Below are positions 20,123 through 30,221 of a stretch of 64,000 nt of DNA, piece after piece (positions within the stretch are counted from its first letter, which is position 1; each line of letters starts with the position of its first letter). The stretch is from Maritimibacter sp. Its GTDB lineage: Bacteria > Pseudomonadota > Alphaproteobacteria > Rhodobacterales > Rhodobacteraceae. The notes beneath the pieces were generated by a model, which had not been told where the DNA came from, did not search any database, and saw nothing but the letters and a program-made list of their open reading frames with translations. The position numbers and the translations under genes were made by a program. The DNA lies in the NCBI GenBank assembly GCA_002695005.1, contig NZNT01000025.1, forward strand, positions 1-64,000, in the 5' to 3' direction.

Positions 20123-20770
20123 TCAGCGATAGAACTTGTGTACGCCAATCTGCGCCGTATGCGCGAGGCGGCTGGCCCAGCGCGGCGAAACGGCGGTCGT
20201 GTGGTAGAAGGTGGCACCGCCTGTGAGCGTGCGGGGCGTGCCGTCCAGCACGACGCGCGCCACCTTTCCGACCCGGTCCCACGCCGCGCGGTTGTTCACC
20301 GTTTCGGGGTGGCCATCGCAGGTGAAGGAGAACTGACAGGCGTGACGCCGCCCGGTGCCCTGATTCACGACGCCACAGACGGTGTTCGGAAACCGTGCAC
20401 TGTCGACCCGGTTCATGATGACCTCTGCCACCGCGAAGAGGCCCTTGTGCGTCTCGCCCCGCGCCTCGAAATACAATGCCTGCGTCAGGCAGCGCCATTG
20501 CTCGCCCCCGGTCGCAGTGGGCTGCTTGGAGAGCCACACCTCATCGGGCGGCTGGGCCGGTGCCTTGGGCTTTTTTCGCGGGAAGAGCGAGCGGGCGGGC
20601 GCGAGGCGCGTGATTTCTTCAAGCCGGGAGGGCGACATCGTCTCAAAGCTGGCGCGCTCCTGCCCGACCAGCGAAGTGAGCGCATCGGCGGCGTTGAAAT
20701 TCGCTTCGGCATGCGCCGAAGGCGTCAGACCCAGTGCCGCGAGCGCGGCCATGACAATGTTTCGAACCAT
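20123..20770 (-). CDS. Cell-wall hydrolase, SleB (Hydrolase_2) family
   Basis: 215 residues. A signal peptide (1-21, ending SAHA/EA) is followed by a spacer and a C-terminal SleB catalytic domain (about 95-215). The domain shows CLTQALYFEARGE with the presumed catalytic Glu, AVAEVIMNRVDS, FPNTVCGVVNQG and CQFSFTCDG. SleB-type enzymes are lytic transglycosylase-like and cut peptidoglycan glycan strands. The ATG at 20770 follows GGGGGATC. It lies 180 bp downstream of the PPDK-like gene on the same strand. Confidence 0.9.
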   Translation of the reverse strand: MVRNIVMAALAALGLTPSAHAEANFNAADALTSLVGQERASFETMSPSRLEEITRLAPARSLFPRKKPKAPAQPPDEVWLSKQPTATGGEQWRCLTQALYFEARGETHKGLFAVAEVIMNRVDSARFPNTVCGVVNQGTGRRHACQFSFTCDGHPETVNNRAAWDRVGKVARVVLDGTPRTLTGGATFYHTTAVSPRWASRLAHTAQIGVHKFYR

Positions 20771-20950
20771 ATCAAGATCCCCCGGAACCCGTCGCGGCGG
20801 AGTTTGCTTCCGCTCATTATCGTGGGCGTTCATAGGGCAAAAACCGGCTCAGGTCCAGTTTTGAGGGTGTCGCAGGCGTTCACCCAACATGTTGGGAACG
20901 TCCCGCAAGTGCCTACAATCTGTGGATAAGTTTCGGGATTCTCTTTGTGA

Positions 20951-23527
20951 TCAACGAGTCACACGGGCCCGACCGATGCCCCGGTCCGAGATTGCCAGAT
21001 GGGCGGCGGCGAGGCGCGCAACGGGCACCCGGAAGGGCGAGCAGGAGACATAGTCGAACCCCGCCTTGCGACAGAAGGCGATTGATTCCGGGTTGCCCCC
21101 ATGCTCCCCGCAGATCGCGAGCGTCACGTCCGGGTTGCCGCTGCGCCCGCGCTCCGCCCCGATCTGGAGCAGCTCACCCACGCCTTCGATGTCGAGCATG
21201 TGGAACGGGTCCTCGGGATAGACCTTCTGCTGCACATAACGGCCCATGAACCGGCCCGCGTCGTCGCGCGAAAGGCCATAGGTCATCTGGGTCAGGTCGT
21301 TGGTGCCGAAGGAGAGGAAGGCGGCGTGCTGCGCGATCTCGCTCGCCCGGAGTGCGGCGCGCGGCGTCTCGACCATCACGCCCAAGCGGTAGGTGAAGTC
21401 CACCCCGCGCTCGACCCGGACGGCGGCGGCGATGGCATCGACCTGCGTCTTGACCAGCTCCACCTCGCGCATGGCCGACACGAGCGGGATCATGATTTCG
21501 GGCACGACGGGCGCCCCGCCCTCGGCATTGGCGTCGATCGTCGCCTCGAAGATGGCGCGCACCTGCATTTCGTAGATTTCCGGCACGGTGATCCCCAGCC
21601 GCACGCCGCGCATCCCGAGCATCGGGTTGAACTCGGTGAGCGCCTCGATCCGCCGGGTCACGTCCGAGAGCGGGAGGTCGAGGGCATCGGCCAGCTCAAG
21701 CATCCCTTCGCGGCCCTGCGGCAGAAATTCGTGCAACGGCGGGTCGAACAGGCGGATGGTGACCGGCAGGCCGGACATGATCTTGAACAGTTCGCGGAAG
21801 TCGGCGCGCTGCATCGGCTCGATCCGTTCGAGCGCCGTGCGCCGGTCCTCGGGCGTGTCGGCGAAGATCATTTCGCGCATGGCAAGCAGCCGGTCGTGTT
21901 CGAAGAACATGTGTTCGGTCCGCGCCAGCCCGATGCCTTCGGCTGCGAACATCCGCGCCTTGGCGGCGTCCGCCGGGGTGTCGGCATTGGCGCGCACACC
22001 GATGTCACGGGCATTGTCGGCCCAGGCGAGCAGCGTCTGGAACGCCTCGCCCAGCTCGGGTTCGAGCATCTGCGCGGCCCCTGCCAGCGCTTCGCCGGAG
22101 GTGCCGTCGACGGTGATGATGTCGCCCTCTCCGAACACGCGTCCGTCGCGGGTGCGCAGGGTCTTTTTGCGCCGGTCCAGCACGATGTCGGATGCGCCGA
22201 CAACGCAGGGCAGACCAAGCCCCCGCGCAATCACGGCGGCGTGCGAGGTGATCCCGCCCCGCTCGGTCAGCACGGCCTGGGCTGCATGCATTCCGCGAAT
22301 GTCCTCGGGCGTGGTTTCGCGGCGCACGAGGATGCAGGGCTCGTCCTGCGCGGCAGATGCCTGCGCCGCGCGGGAGGAGAAGACGATCTTGCCGGTCGCC
22401 GCGCCCGGGCTGGCCGCGATCCCCTGCGCGACGGTGTCGCGGCGTCCGGCCGGGTCGACCTGGCTGTGCAGAAGCTCCGGCAGCGAGCGCGGGGGCACGC
22501 GCATCACCGCTTCATCTTCCGAGATGATGGCGTCCTGCGCCAGCTGGACCGAGATATGAAGGTTCGCGCGGGCCGTGCGCTGCACCCGCACCGCGTCGAG
22601 GATGTACAGGGTTTCGTTCTCGAGCGTGAACTCGATCTGCATTTCCTCACGCAAACGGTTGCGGCACAACTCGCCATACCGTTTCAGGTCGTCAAAGACA
22701 TGCGGCAGCTCTTCCTCGATGGAGCGGCCCCGCTCATCCTTCGCGAGGTACATGACGTCGCGCGAATCCGGGTCGCCCAGCGCATCTCGCCCCTGGCTCT
22801 GGCACAGGTAGCGCCCGTGAAGCTCACGTTCGCCGGTCTGGCCGCTGACGAACTGGATCACCCCGGACCCGGACATTTCCTTGCCCAGCCCGATGGCCAT
22901 CGCCTGCACCACAAGGCCGAGCCCGGCGTCGGCGGGCGCCCCGCGCGCTTCGCGCAGAAGACGGGCGGTCGTCCCTTCCCACGCGCGGGCCATGGAGCGG
23001 AGCACTTCGCACAGCTGCGCGCCCGGGTCCTGCGGGAACGGCTCGTCCGTTTCGTCCTCATAGGTCGTGAGTGCGCGGGTCAGAGCCTTTGTGTCCGACG
23101 GCCCGTCCAGCTCGAACTCGTCCGGGTCGAGCCGGGCGACGTGGATCGCGTATGAGCGGATGAAACGCAGGTAGAGCGCGGTCGCGGCTTCCTCGCCATG
23201 CGTCTCGGACAGCCGCCGGTGCGCCGCGTCATTCATGCCGATGTTCAGGATCGCCGAGGGCCCGCCCCAGTCGGGGTCTTCGGAAGACGGGCGGACGGAC
23301 ACGAGCGGCGAGGCGTCGAACAGCCCCAGAAGCTCATCCATATCGGGAAGCTTGCCCTGCGAGACCTCGTGCACGGTCGCGAAATCGAGCGCGACGGTCG
23401 TGGGTACAGGCATGTCCAGCCGGATCAGGCGTTGCAGGCATTTCGCGCGCCCACCGTGGCGGTTCACGTCGATCGAAGCGGTCGGCGTGATTTCGGTGAA
23501 CCCACGGTTGAGAACCATATTCTGCAC
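20951..23527 (-). CDS. Pyruvate, phosphate dikinase family protein (PEP-utilizing enzyme)
   Basis: 858 residues. The N-terminal ATP-grasp domain is diverged: GGRAKCLQRLIRLDMPVP stands where the usual KGANLAEM occurs. The central swivelling domain carries the phospho-histidine motif TERGGITSHAAVIARGLGLP, and the TIM-barrel PEP domain ends CGEHGGNPESIAF...VSCSPFRVPVARLAAAH with the catalytic Cys. PPDK interconverts pyruvate and PEP; the unusual N terminus means the nucleotide reaction is uncertain. The start chosen is GTG at 23527 because AGGAG lies 8 bases upstream. The in-frame ATG at 23518 is 17 bases from AGGAG, and the codon at 23554 lies before it. It is 75 bp after glyS. Confidence 0.88.
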   Translation of the reverse strand: MQNMVLNRGFTEITPTASIDVNRHGGRAKCLQRLIRLDMPVPTTVALDFATVHEVSQGKLPDMDELLGLFDASPLVSVRPSSEDPDWGGPSAILNIGMNDAAHRRLSETHGEEAATALYLRFIRSYAIHVARLDPDEFELDGPSDTKALTRALTTYEDETDEPFPQDPGAQLCEVLRSMARAWEGTTARLLREARGAPADAGLGLVVQAMAIGLGKEMSGSGVIQFVSGQTGERELHGRYLCQSQGRDALGDPDSRDVMYLAKDERGRSIEEELPHVFDDLKRYGELCRNRLREEMQIEFTLENETLYILDAVRVQRTARANLHISVQLAQDAIISEDEAVMRVPPRSLPELLHSQVDPAGRRDTVAQGIAASPGAATGKIVFSSRAAQASAAQDEPCILVRRETTPEDIRGMHAAQAVLTERGGITSHAAVIARGLGLPCVVGASDIVLDRRKKTLRTRDGRVFGEGDIITVDGTSGEALAGAAQMLEPELGEAFQTLLAWADNARDIGVRANADTPADAAKARMFAAEGIGLARTEHMFFEHDRLLAMREMIFADTPEDRRTALERIEPMQRADFRELFKIMSGLPVTIRLFDPPLHEFLPQGREGMLELADALDLPLSDVTRRIEALTEFNPMLGMRGVRLGITVPEIYEMQVRAIFEATIDANAEGGAPVVPEIMIPLVSAMREVELVKTQVDAIAAAVRVERGVDFTYRLGVMVETPRAALRASEIAQHAAFLSFGTNDLTQMTYGLSRDDAGRFMGRYVQQKVYPEDPFHMLDIEGVGELLQIGAERGRSGNPDVTLAICGEHGGNPESIAFCRKAGFDYVSCSPFRVPVARLAAAHLAISDRGIGRARVTR

Positions 23528-23602
23528 TGCAGCATCTCCTGATGCCCTCAACATAGCGCTAACATGAACACTTACAACATTGTCCTAACCCGTTACGAAG
23601 TT

Positions 23603-25831
23603 TTACTTACCCTCGATCCGGGTCAAATCTGCAACAGTCATACAGATATCACGGATGCGCGCCAAGAGATTCAAGCGGTTACGACGCACGATCTGATTTT
23701 CGGTGTTGATCTGAACCGCATCGAAGAAGGCGTCGATGGGCGCGCGTAGATCGGCCATGGCGGCCATCGCACCCGCAAAGTCCTCCTGCGCCATCGCCGG
23801 GTCGATCTTCGCAGCCGCGGCGTCCAGCGCGGTGAAAAGCGCTTTCTCCTCAGCGGCTTCCGCGAATTTCGGGTCCGCCCCGAAGGAATACTCGACCCCG
23901 TCCTTCTCCTCGGCTTGTGCCAGAATGTTATTGGCCCGCTTGAACCCCTGGGTCAGGTTCGCCCCGTCCTCGGTGTTCAGGAACGCTGCGAGCGCGTTGG
24001 CGCGTTTGACCAGCAGGGTCAGATCGTCACTCGCCGGCATGTTCAGGCAGGCGTCGATTACGTCGTGGCGGATGCCCTCGCCCTTAAGGTGGACCTTGAG
24101 GCGGTCGTGGAAGAAGGCGAGGAGGTCTGCGGACAGGTCCGGCACGTCGGTCTTGAGCGATGCGAGCGCCTCGGCCCCGTCCTTGTCTGCGAATTTCTTC
24201 AGCACCGTCTCGATGGCCGCGGCGAAGACACCGTGATCCGCGATCTCGTCGATGATCATGTCTACTCCGTCAGACGGCACCTCCTCGCGGGTCGCGTCCT
24301 TGAAGCGCAGAAGTTGCATGTCGACGAAGCGGTCCAGCGGCATCCGGATCTCGTTGGCCAGAACCAGCCGGATCACCCCCAGCGCGGCGCGGCGCAGCGC
24401 GTAGGGGTCCTTGGAGCCGGTCGGTTTCTCGTCGATGGCCCAGAAACCCGTGAGCGTGTCGAGCTTGTCGGCGAGCGCCACGGCGACGGACACCGGCGCG
24501 GACGGCACATCGTCCGACGGGCCGAGCGGTGAGTAATGGTCACGGCAGGCGTCGGCCACGGCATCGGACAGACCGGCGCGCTGCGCGTAGTAGCGCCCCA
24601 TGATCCCCTGCAATTCGGGAAATTCGTAGACCATTTCCGAGGCTAGGTCGGCCTTGACCACCTTGGCGGCCAGCACAGCTTCGTCCGGCGCGGCACCCAC
24701 TTCGGGCGCAATGCGGCGGGCGAGCGCGGCGATGCGGTCGATGCGCTCCGCCTGGCTGCCAAGCTCGCGGTGGAAGGTCACGTTGGACAGGCTATCGGAC
24801 ATGGTCGCCATGCCATGTTCGGCCACCGTGCGCAGGTCGTTCTCCCAGAAGAACTTGGCGTCCGACAGGCGTGCGGCCAGAACCTTTTGGTTGCCTGCGA
24901 GGATCGTCGCGCCGTTGTCGGCGGTTTCGCGGTTGGCGACGGTGACGAATTTCTCGATCCGCCCGGTCTTGGGGTTCTTCACCGAAAAGAACTTCTGATG
25001 TTCCTTCATGGAGGTCTGGAGCACCTCGGGCGGCAGGTCGATGAAATCGGCCCCGATGTCGCCCATGAGGACGAAGGGCCATTCGACCAGCCCGGCCACC
25101 TCGGCCAGCAGGCCCTTGTCCTCGACCAGCTCGAAACCCGACGCAAAGGCCGCCTGCGTCGCGTCGTGCCAGATCGCATCCGCCCGGGCTGCGGGGTCTA
25201 GCAGCACGCAGGCCTTGCGCAGCTTGGCCTCGTAATCCTCGAAGGACGACACCTTGATGGCGCCGGGCGCCATGAAGCGGTGGCCCTGCGTCGTGTCGCC
25301 GGATCTGATCCCGTCCACGTCGAGCGGAACGACCTCTGCCCCGTCGTCGCCTGTCAGGATGCACAGGATGGAATGGAGCGGGCGGACCCAGCGCAGGCTT
25401 CCGTCGCCCCAGCGCATCGATTTGGGCCACGGGAAGTTGCGGATCGCGCCTTCGAGCACCTCGGCCACGATTTCGGCCGCCGGACGGCCGGGTTTCTCGA
25501 TCACGGCGAACCAGACCTGCCCCTTTTTCTCGTCCCGCGCCTCAAGCTGGTCCTTGGTGAGGCCGGTGGCGCGCAGGAACCCTTCCAGCGCCTTCTCGGG
25601 CGCATCCACGCGCGGCCCCTTGCGCTCTTCGCGCGTGTCGGGAGAGACGGCGGGCAGATCGGCGAGTGTCAGGCACAGGCGGCGCGGCGTGGCGAAGGCG
25701 GCGGCGCCGCCATAAGTCAGACCGGCCTCGACAAGCCCGTCTGTGACGAGCCGCTTGAGGTCATCGGCGGCTTTCGCCTGCATCCGCGCAGGGATTTCCT
25801 CGGAGAAGAGTTCGATCAGCAGATCGGCCAT
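23603..25831 (-). CDS. glyS: Glycine--tRNA ligase beta subunit
   Basis: 742 residues, beginning MADLLIELFSEEIPARMQ, the family N terminus. Later motifs are MRWGDGSLRWVRPLHSILC, GHRFMAPGAIKV, LQTSMKEHQKFFSV, VANRETADNGATILAGN and the HD-like domain with YAQRAGLSDAVADACRDHY and the RRAALGVIRLVL stretch. It forms the alpha2-beta2 glycyl-tRNA synthetase with GlyQ, encoded 1.5 kb upstream on the same strand. ATG 25831 is preferred over an in-frame GTG at 25840. Confidence 0.97.
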   Translation of the reverse strand: MADLLIELFSEEIPARMQAKAADDLKRLVTDGLVEAGLTYGGAAAFATPRRLCLTLADLPAVSPDTREERKGPRVDAPEKALEGFLRATGLTKDQLEARDEKKGQVWFAVIEKPGRPAAEIVAEVLEGAIRNFPWPKSMRWGDGSLRWVRPLHSILCILTGDDGAEVVPLDVDGIRSGDTTQGHRFMAPGAIKVSSFEDYEAKLRKACVLLDPAARADAIWHDATQAAFASGFELVEDKGLLAEVAGLVEWPFVLMGDIGADFIDLPPEVLQTSMKEHQKFFSVKNPKTGRIEKFVTVANRETADNGATILAGNQKVLAARLSDAKFFWENDLRTVAEHGMATMSDSLSNVTFHRELGSQAERIDRIAALARRIAPEVGAAPDEAVLAAKVVKADLASEMVYEFPELQGIMGRYYAQRAGLSDAVADACRDHYSPLGPSDDVPSAPVSVAVALADKLDTLTGFWAIDEKPTGSKDPYALRRAALGVIRLVLANEIRMPLDRFVDMQLLRFKDATREEVPSDGVDMIIDEIADHGVFAAAIETVLKKFADKDGAEALASLKTDVPDLSADLLAFFHDRLKVHLKGEGIRHDVIDACLNMPASDDLTLLVKRANALAAFLNTEDGANLTQGFKRANNILAQAEEKDGVEYSFGADPKFAEAAEEKALFTALDAAAAKIDPAMAQEDFAGAMAAMADLRAPIDAFFDAVQINTENQIVRRNRLNLLARIRDICMTVADLTRIEGK

Positions 25832-25936
25832 GTCGCACACCCAGTCCAGGGGCGCCGGGGTCGGCGCCGGTCCGGGTCGGCATACCGAAGGGGGGATGGG
25901 AGGTCCAGAGCCTCCCGCCCCTCTTCGGCGAAACGA

Positions 25937-26818
25937 TCAGGTGACGCGGGCGATGGCCGAACGGAACGTCGTATCGAAACGGCCCGCGAGGGTTTTCGTG
26001 TCCGGTCCCGCGCGGCGCGGCACGATCCGGTAGCGCGATTCCACGAAGCAGTAGACCGCGAAGGCGATCAGCCCGATGCCGAGCAGACCCAGCAGGATCT
26101 GGCCGAAGGGTTGTGCGCGGACTGCCTCGAACGCCTGATTCAGGCCGCCAGCCTGCGACGGATCTGCGTTGAGCCCGGCGATGATGAGAAACACCCCGAT
26201 AATGGCAACGACGATGCCATGCGCGATGAGACCCGCCTTGATGACCGGGTCGAGCTTCTGGGAGCGCGGCGACTGGCGCATGTGCTTTTTGTACATTTCG
26301 CGCAGGGCCTTCACGCCGTAGTAGATCCCGGCGCCGATCGTTATGGCGCCCAGAGCGACGACGACCCACTTGCCCCACTGGTCCTGCTGCATGAGCCAGG
26401 AAACGAGCGTGCGGACCTGTCCGCCATCTTCTCCCGATCCGCTGGAACCCATCGCCTGCCGCGCTGCGGTGACGGCAAGGCCCAGATGGATCAGCCCGGT
26501 CACGAAGAGCCCCGTGCGGGCGATCATGCCCTTGGCCCCGCCCCCGTGCAGTTCGAGGTCCTGCCACGCCGCGATGAAGCGCCAGGCCGCGTAGGCCAGA
26601 AGCCCCACCGCGATCACCCACAGGAGCGGCACGCCCCACGTCGTGGACCGCAGGGAGGCCAACGCCGATGAGGTGCCTTCGGCGTTGCCGCCGGTCCAGG
26701 CGGCGAGGAATGTCAGCACGCCAAGGATGACATAGGTGACGCCACGGGCGGCATAGCCGAAGCGCATGACGGGGGTGACCCACTTTGGGGCGCGGTCGAA
26801 ACCCAGGGTATCTGACAC
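25937..26818 (-). CDS. DUF1206 membrane protein
   Basis: 293 residues with six predicted helices in three similar pairs. Each pair has a small-residue motif: FGYAARGVTYVILGVLTF (about 20-37), ARTGLFVTGLIHLGLAVTAA (about 99-118) and KAGLIAHGIVVAIIGVFLI (about 193-211). This threefold internal repeat is the DUF1206 signature; its function is unknown. The start is GTG at 26818, chosen for AGGAG 8 bases upstream. The gene lies between the small membrane protein gene and glyS, inside the glycyl-tRNA synthetase array. Confidence 0.85.
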   Translation of the reverse strand: MSDTLGFDRAPKWVTPVMRFGYAARGVTYVILGVLTFLAAWTGGNAEGTSSALASLRSTTWGVPLLWVIAVGLLAYAAWRFIAAWQDLELHGGGAKGMIARTGLFVTGLIHLGLAVTAARQAMGSSGSGEDGGQVRTLVSWLMQQDQWGKWVVVALGAITIGAGIYYGVKALREMYKKHMRQSPRSQKLDPVIKAGLIAHGIVVAIIGVFLIIAGLNADPSQAGGLNQAFEAVRAQPFGQILLGLLGIGLIAFAVYCFVESRYRIVPRRAGPDTKTLAGRFDTTFRSAIARVT

Positions 26819-26888
26819 GGGACTTGCTCCTATCTCGGTTGCAATCCCAATGCGTCCCGCCGGGTAAAGTTCCTGCGGGGCCCCGCGA

Positions 26889-27380
26889 TCACTCGATAGG
26901 TTCGGACGTGTCCTCGGCGAATTTCTCGTTGAGCTGGTGCCATGCAAAGGCGCGACCGTCGGGATAAACGGCAATCACGCGGTCCACGCCCTCGTGGATG
27001 TCCTTGGCGCTCAGAAACGCGATGGCCTGTCCGTCCTCAAGGTCCGTCCCGATCTCCTGCGCATCGAAGCAGTCGAACCAGCCCGGCGCGTTGAGTGGCG
27101 TCGGCTCGGGGTATTCGCGATAGGTTTCCTGAATCGTCGGGCTGGACATGCCGGCGGTGAAACAGGCGCGGAACCGGATCGGGCTGGAGGTGCCGTCGAT
27201 CGCGCGGATATCGTCCGCGACGATCTCTTCTTCCAGGCCCGTGGAGATGTTGACGAGCGTGAGCGTCACCTCCTCGGCGGCCACGCGATCATAATAGGCA
27301 TAGACCTGCGTGTAGTAGAGGGCGATGCCGAAGATAAGTGAAAACACGACGATGAACCCCGCGACGATTTTTCCGTTCAC
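26889..27380 (-). CDS. Small single-span membrane protein, probably DUF6446 family
   Basis: 163 residues. One N-terminal membrane helix (about 5-25, [26 protein letters not shown]) anchors an outward-facing domain with two or three Cys (FRACF, FDCFD). The start is GTG at 27380, overlapping the glyQ stop as GTGA. The same position between glyQ and glyS is, from memory, common in Rhodobacteraceae, which is why DUF6446 is proposed; this was not checked. The function is unknown. The C-terminal part ([18 protein letters not shown]) looks like a small beta domain. Confidence 0.7.
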   Translation of the reverse strand: MNGKIVAGFIVVFSLIFGIALYYTQVYAYYDRVAAEEVTLTLVNISTGLEEEIVADDIRAIDGTSSPIRFRACFTAGMSSPTIQETYREYPEPTPLNAPGWFDCFDAQEIGTDLEDGQAIAFLSAKDIHEGVDRVIAVYPDGRAFAWHQLNEKFAEDTSEPIE

Positions 27381-28315
27381 GCGGCACTCTCCGCGCTGAA
27401 GCCGCCCGCTTCGGTCTGCACGAAGGCATCGGCACAGAGCTTGGCGAGCGTGCGCACCCGGCCGATATAGGCCTGCCGTTCCGTGACCGAGATCACGCCG
27501 CGTGCGTCGAGCAGGTTGAAGATGTGGCTGGCCTTGATGCACTGGTCATAGGCTGGATGCGCCATGACGATGCGCTTGCCGGTCTTGGGATCGTCGACCG
27601 GGTGATCGAGGATCGCCTGACACTCGCGCTCGGCGTCTTCGAAATGGCGCAGAAGCTTTTCCGTGTCGGCCGCATCAAAGTTGTGGCGCGAGTACTCTTC
27701 CTCCGTCTGGCGAAACACGTCGCCATAGGAAAGCGGGATCGGCGCCTGCGGATCGTTGAACGGCATGTCCATCACATGGTCGATGCCCAGCACATACATG
27801 GCGAGGCGTTCGAGCCCATAGGTCAGCTCGCCCGACACCGGGCGGCAGTCATGGCCGCCGACCTGCTGGAAATAGGTGAACTGGCTGACTTCCATCCCGT
27901 CGCACCAGACCTCCCACCCAAGGCCCCATGCCCCCAGCGTGGGGCTTTCCCAGTCATCTTCGACGAAACGGATATCGTGGAGCGCCATGTCGATCCCGAT
28001 GGCCTCGAGCGAGCCGAGGTACAGGTCCTGAAGGTCCGGCGGCGAGGGTTTGATGAGCACCTGGAACTGATAATAGTGCTGAAGCCGGTTCGGGTTTTCG
28101 CCATAGCGCCCGTCGGTCGGACGGCGCGACGGCTGGACATAGGCCGCAGCCCAGGCGTTCGAGCCCAGCGCGCGCAACGTCGTGGCCGGGTGGAACGTGC
28201 CCGCCCCCACTTCCATGTCATAGGGTTGCAGCACGGCGCAGCCCTTGGTCGCCCAATAGGTCTGAAGCCGCAGGATGATTTCCTGAAAGCTTTTCGGTTT
28301 GGTCACTTCGGCCAT
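27377..28315 (-). CDS. glyQ: Glycine--tRNA ligase alpha subunit
   Basis: 312 residues. It begins with [35 protein letters not shown], the class II catalytic entry of GlyQ. It continues with [35 protein letters not shown] (motif 2 region), FTYFQQVGG and [13 protein letters not shown] (motif 3). It catalyses glycine activation together with GlyS. It is the first gene of the array glyQ-DUF6446-DUF1206-glyS-PPDK-like-sleB. Confidence 0.98.
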   Translation of the reverse strand: MAEVTKPKSFQEIILRLQTYWATKGCAVLQPYDMEVGAGTFHPATTLRALGSNAWAAAYVQPSRRPTDGRYGENPNRLQHYYQFQVLIKPSPPDLQDLYLGSLEAIGIDMALHDIRFVEDDWESPTLGAWGLGWEVWCDGMEVSQFTYFQQVGGHDCRPVSGELTYGLERLAMYVLGIDHVMDMPFNDPQAPIPLSYGDVFRQTEEEYSRHNFDAADTEKLLRHFEDAERECQAILDHPVDDPKTGKRIVMAHPAYDQCIKASHIFNLLDARGVISVTERQAYIGRVRTLAKLCADAFVQTEAGGFSAESAA

Positions 28316-28460
28316 GTCGTCACCTCGCGCGATGTCGCGGTCTCAATAGGACTGCCACAGGTCGGGGTCAATCGACCCGCCCGATATTGACCTCGCCCGA
28401 GGCGTCGTGAATTACTTGCCGGGATGTTCAATTAAAGGCCTTGGAGGGCAACAGGGGACA

Positions 28461-30209
28461 ATGAAGCGCGTCATTACGGCGATCACCCTTTACGCGGGTT
28501 TGATGGGAAGCACCTCTGCCTTTGCGCAAGGCACGTTCTGGATTCAGGTCGAGGCGAATACCACGCTGAACGAGGCGCTGGCCGCCACCCGCAGTTACGA
28601 CGCGGAGCTCGACGATGTCGTCGGCTATCGCCTCGGCGCGTCCGGCTGGTATGCCACCGCGCTCGGTCCGTTCTCCGAGGACGAGGCCGCCGCGACGCTG
28701 CAACAACTCGTCGTCGCCGGCGAGGTGCCCCGCGATTCCTATGTCAGCGACGGTGCCACGTTCGGGCAGCAGTTCTGGCCGGTGGGCGCGAACAACACCG
28801 CGCAGCAGGCCGAGCCCGAAGCGACGCCCGCACAGGCGACCGATGAGACGACCGCCGAAGTCGCGCCGGAGCCCGAGCCCATCGTTCCCGAAGAAACCCC
28901 GCAGGAGGCACGCCGTTCCGAGGCGCAGCTCGACCGTGCGGCGCGCGAGGAGATTCAGATCGCGCTCCAGTTCGAGGGTTTCTACAACGCCGGTATCGAC
29001 GCGGCCTTCGGGCCCGGCACCCGTGCCGCCATGTCCGCGTGGCAGGAGGCCAAAGGGTTCGAAGCGACCGGCATCCTCACGACCCGGCAGCGCACCAAGC
29101 TGATCGACGACTACAATGCGGTTTTCGACAGCCTCGCCATGGCCTCGGTCACGGATCGGGACGCGGGCATCGAGGTCATCATGCCCACCGCCCTCGTCGA
29201 GTTCGACCGCTACGAGGCACCCTTCGCGCATTACGAGGGGGACGACGGCGTGCGCGTCGTTCTGATCTCGCAATCCGGCGGGCAGTCGTCGCTGTACGGG
29301 CTTTATGACATCCTGCAATCGCTGGAAGTGGTGCCGCCGCAGGGCGAGCGCAACCGGCGCGAGAACAGCTTCGAGATCAACGGCGCGAACCGCGAGATCG
29401 TCAATTACACCTATGCCGAAGTCGTGGACGGGGCCGTGAAAGGCTACATGCTGATCTGGCCCACGGGCGACGATCAGCGGCGCAATATCGCGCTCGACGC
29501 GATGAAGGACAGCTTCGCCTCGACGGGGGCCACAGTGCTTGACGACAACGCCGGTCTGGATGAGGCCATGCAGAGCGTGGATCTCGTCTCCGGTCTGGAA
29601 ATCCGCCGCGCGGACCGCGCGCGCACCGGGTTTTACGTCTCAAGCGACGGCACCGTTCTGACCACCACCGAAGCCGTGGCCGGCTGCTCCGATCTGACGC
29701 TCGACGAAAGCTACCCGGCATCGGTCGTCGCCACGGATGAGGCGCTGGGGGCAGCCATCGTGAAGCCCGATCAACCCCTCGCCCCCCTCGGCGTTGCCAG
29801 CCTCTCAGGGTCCGAACCGCGCATCCAGTCGGACCTCGCGGTCGCTGGCTTCTCCTTCGGCGGGCGCTTGGCCTCGGCCACCCTGACCTTCGGCACACTC
29901 GCCGACATCAAGGGGCTTGACGGTGAGGACAGCGTCTATCGCCTCGACCTCGAGGCGCAGGACGGCGACGCGGGCGGGCCGATCGTGAACGGCGCGGGCC
30001 TCGTGCTCGGCATGCTGAAGTCCGACAGTGACGGCAGCCGCCAGTTCCCCGAGGAGGTCTCCTTCGCCACCAAGGCCCCGGCGCTGGCCGCGTTCCTCGA
30101 AGCCAACGGCGTGACCTCCACGCCGGTCGATGGCGCACAGAGCCTCTCGCCCCACGCCCTGTCGGTGAAGGCCGCCGACATGTCCGTGCTGGTCAGCTGC
30201 TGGGAATGA
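28461..30209 (+). CDS. Secreted SPOR-like / peptidoglycan-binding protein with inactivated trypsin-like domain
   Basis: 582 residues. A signal peptide (1-22, ending AFA/Q) is followed by a SPOR-like domain (about 23-110, TFWIQVEANTTLNEAL...GWYATALGPFSEDEA), an acidic Pro/Glu linker and a PG-binding_1 domain (about 155-215, QIALQFEGFYNAGIDAAFGPGTRAAM). The C-terminal half, from about 390, has the outline of a trypsin-like fold. The His of the usual TNAHVV motif is Glu404 (LTTTEAVAGC), and the catalytic Ser of GDSGG is Ala504 (GDAGGPIVNG). It is therefore expected to bind rather than cut. The ATG at 28461 is preceded by CAGGGGACA. The gene is divergent from glyQ. Confidence 0.85.
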   Translation: MKRVITAITLYAGLMGSTSAFAQGTFWIQVEANTTLNEALAATRSYDAELDDVVGYRLGASGWYATALGPFSEDEAAATLQQLVVAGEVPRDSYVSDGATFGQQFWPVGANNTAQQAEPEATPAQATDETTAEVAPEPEPIVPEETPQEARRSEAQLDRAAREEIQIALQFEGFYNAGIDAAFGPGTRAAMSAWQEAKGFEATGILTTRQRTKLIDDYNAVFDSLAMASVTDRDAGIEVIMPTALVEFDRYEAPFAHYEGDDGVRVVLISQSGGQSSLYGLYDILQSLEVVPPQGERNRRENSFEINGANREIVNYTYAEVVDGAVKGYMLIWPTGDDQRRNIALDAMKDSFASTGATVLDDNAGLDEAMQSVDLVSGLEIRRADRARTGFYVSSDGTVLTTTEAVAGCSDLTLDESYPASVVATDEALGAAIVKPDQPLAPLGVASLSGSEPRIQSDLAVAGFSFGGRLASATLTFGTLADIKGLDGEDSVYRLDLEAQDGDAGGPIVNGAGLVLGMLKSDSDGSRQFPEEVSFATKAPALAAFLEANGVTSTPVDGAQSLSPHALSVKAADMSVLVSCWE

Positions 30210-30221
30210 TCCCCGCAGGGT

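Noticed and set aside
21101-23155. 684-codon plus-strand open frame opposite the PPDK-like gene
   Set aside because: Shadow of the real gene; no domain and a biased His/Arg composition.
28316-28460. T-box or glycine riboswitch before glyQ
   Set aside because: No T-box NGGTGG-type sequence or glycine aptamer signature is visible in this short divergent region.
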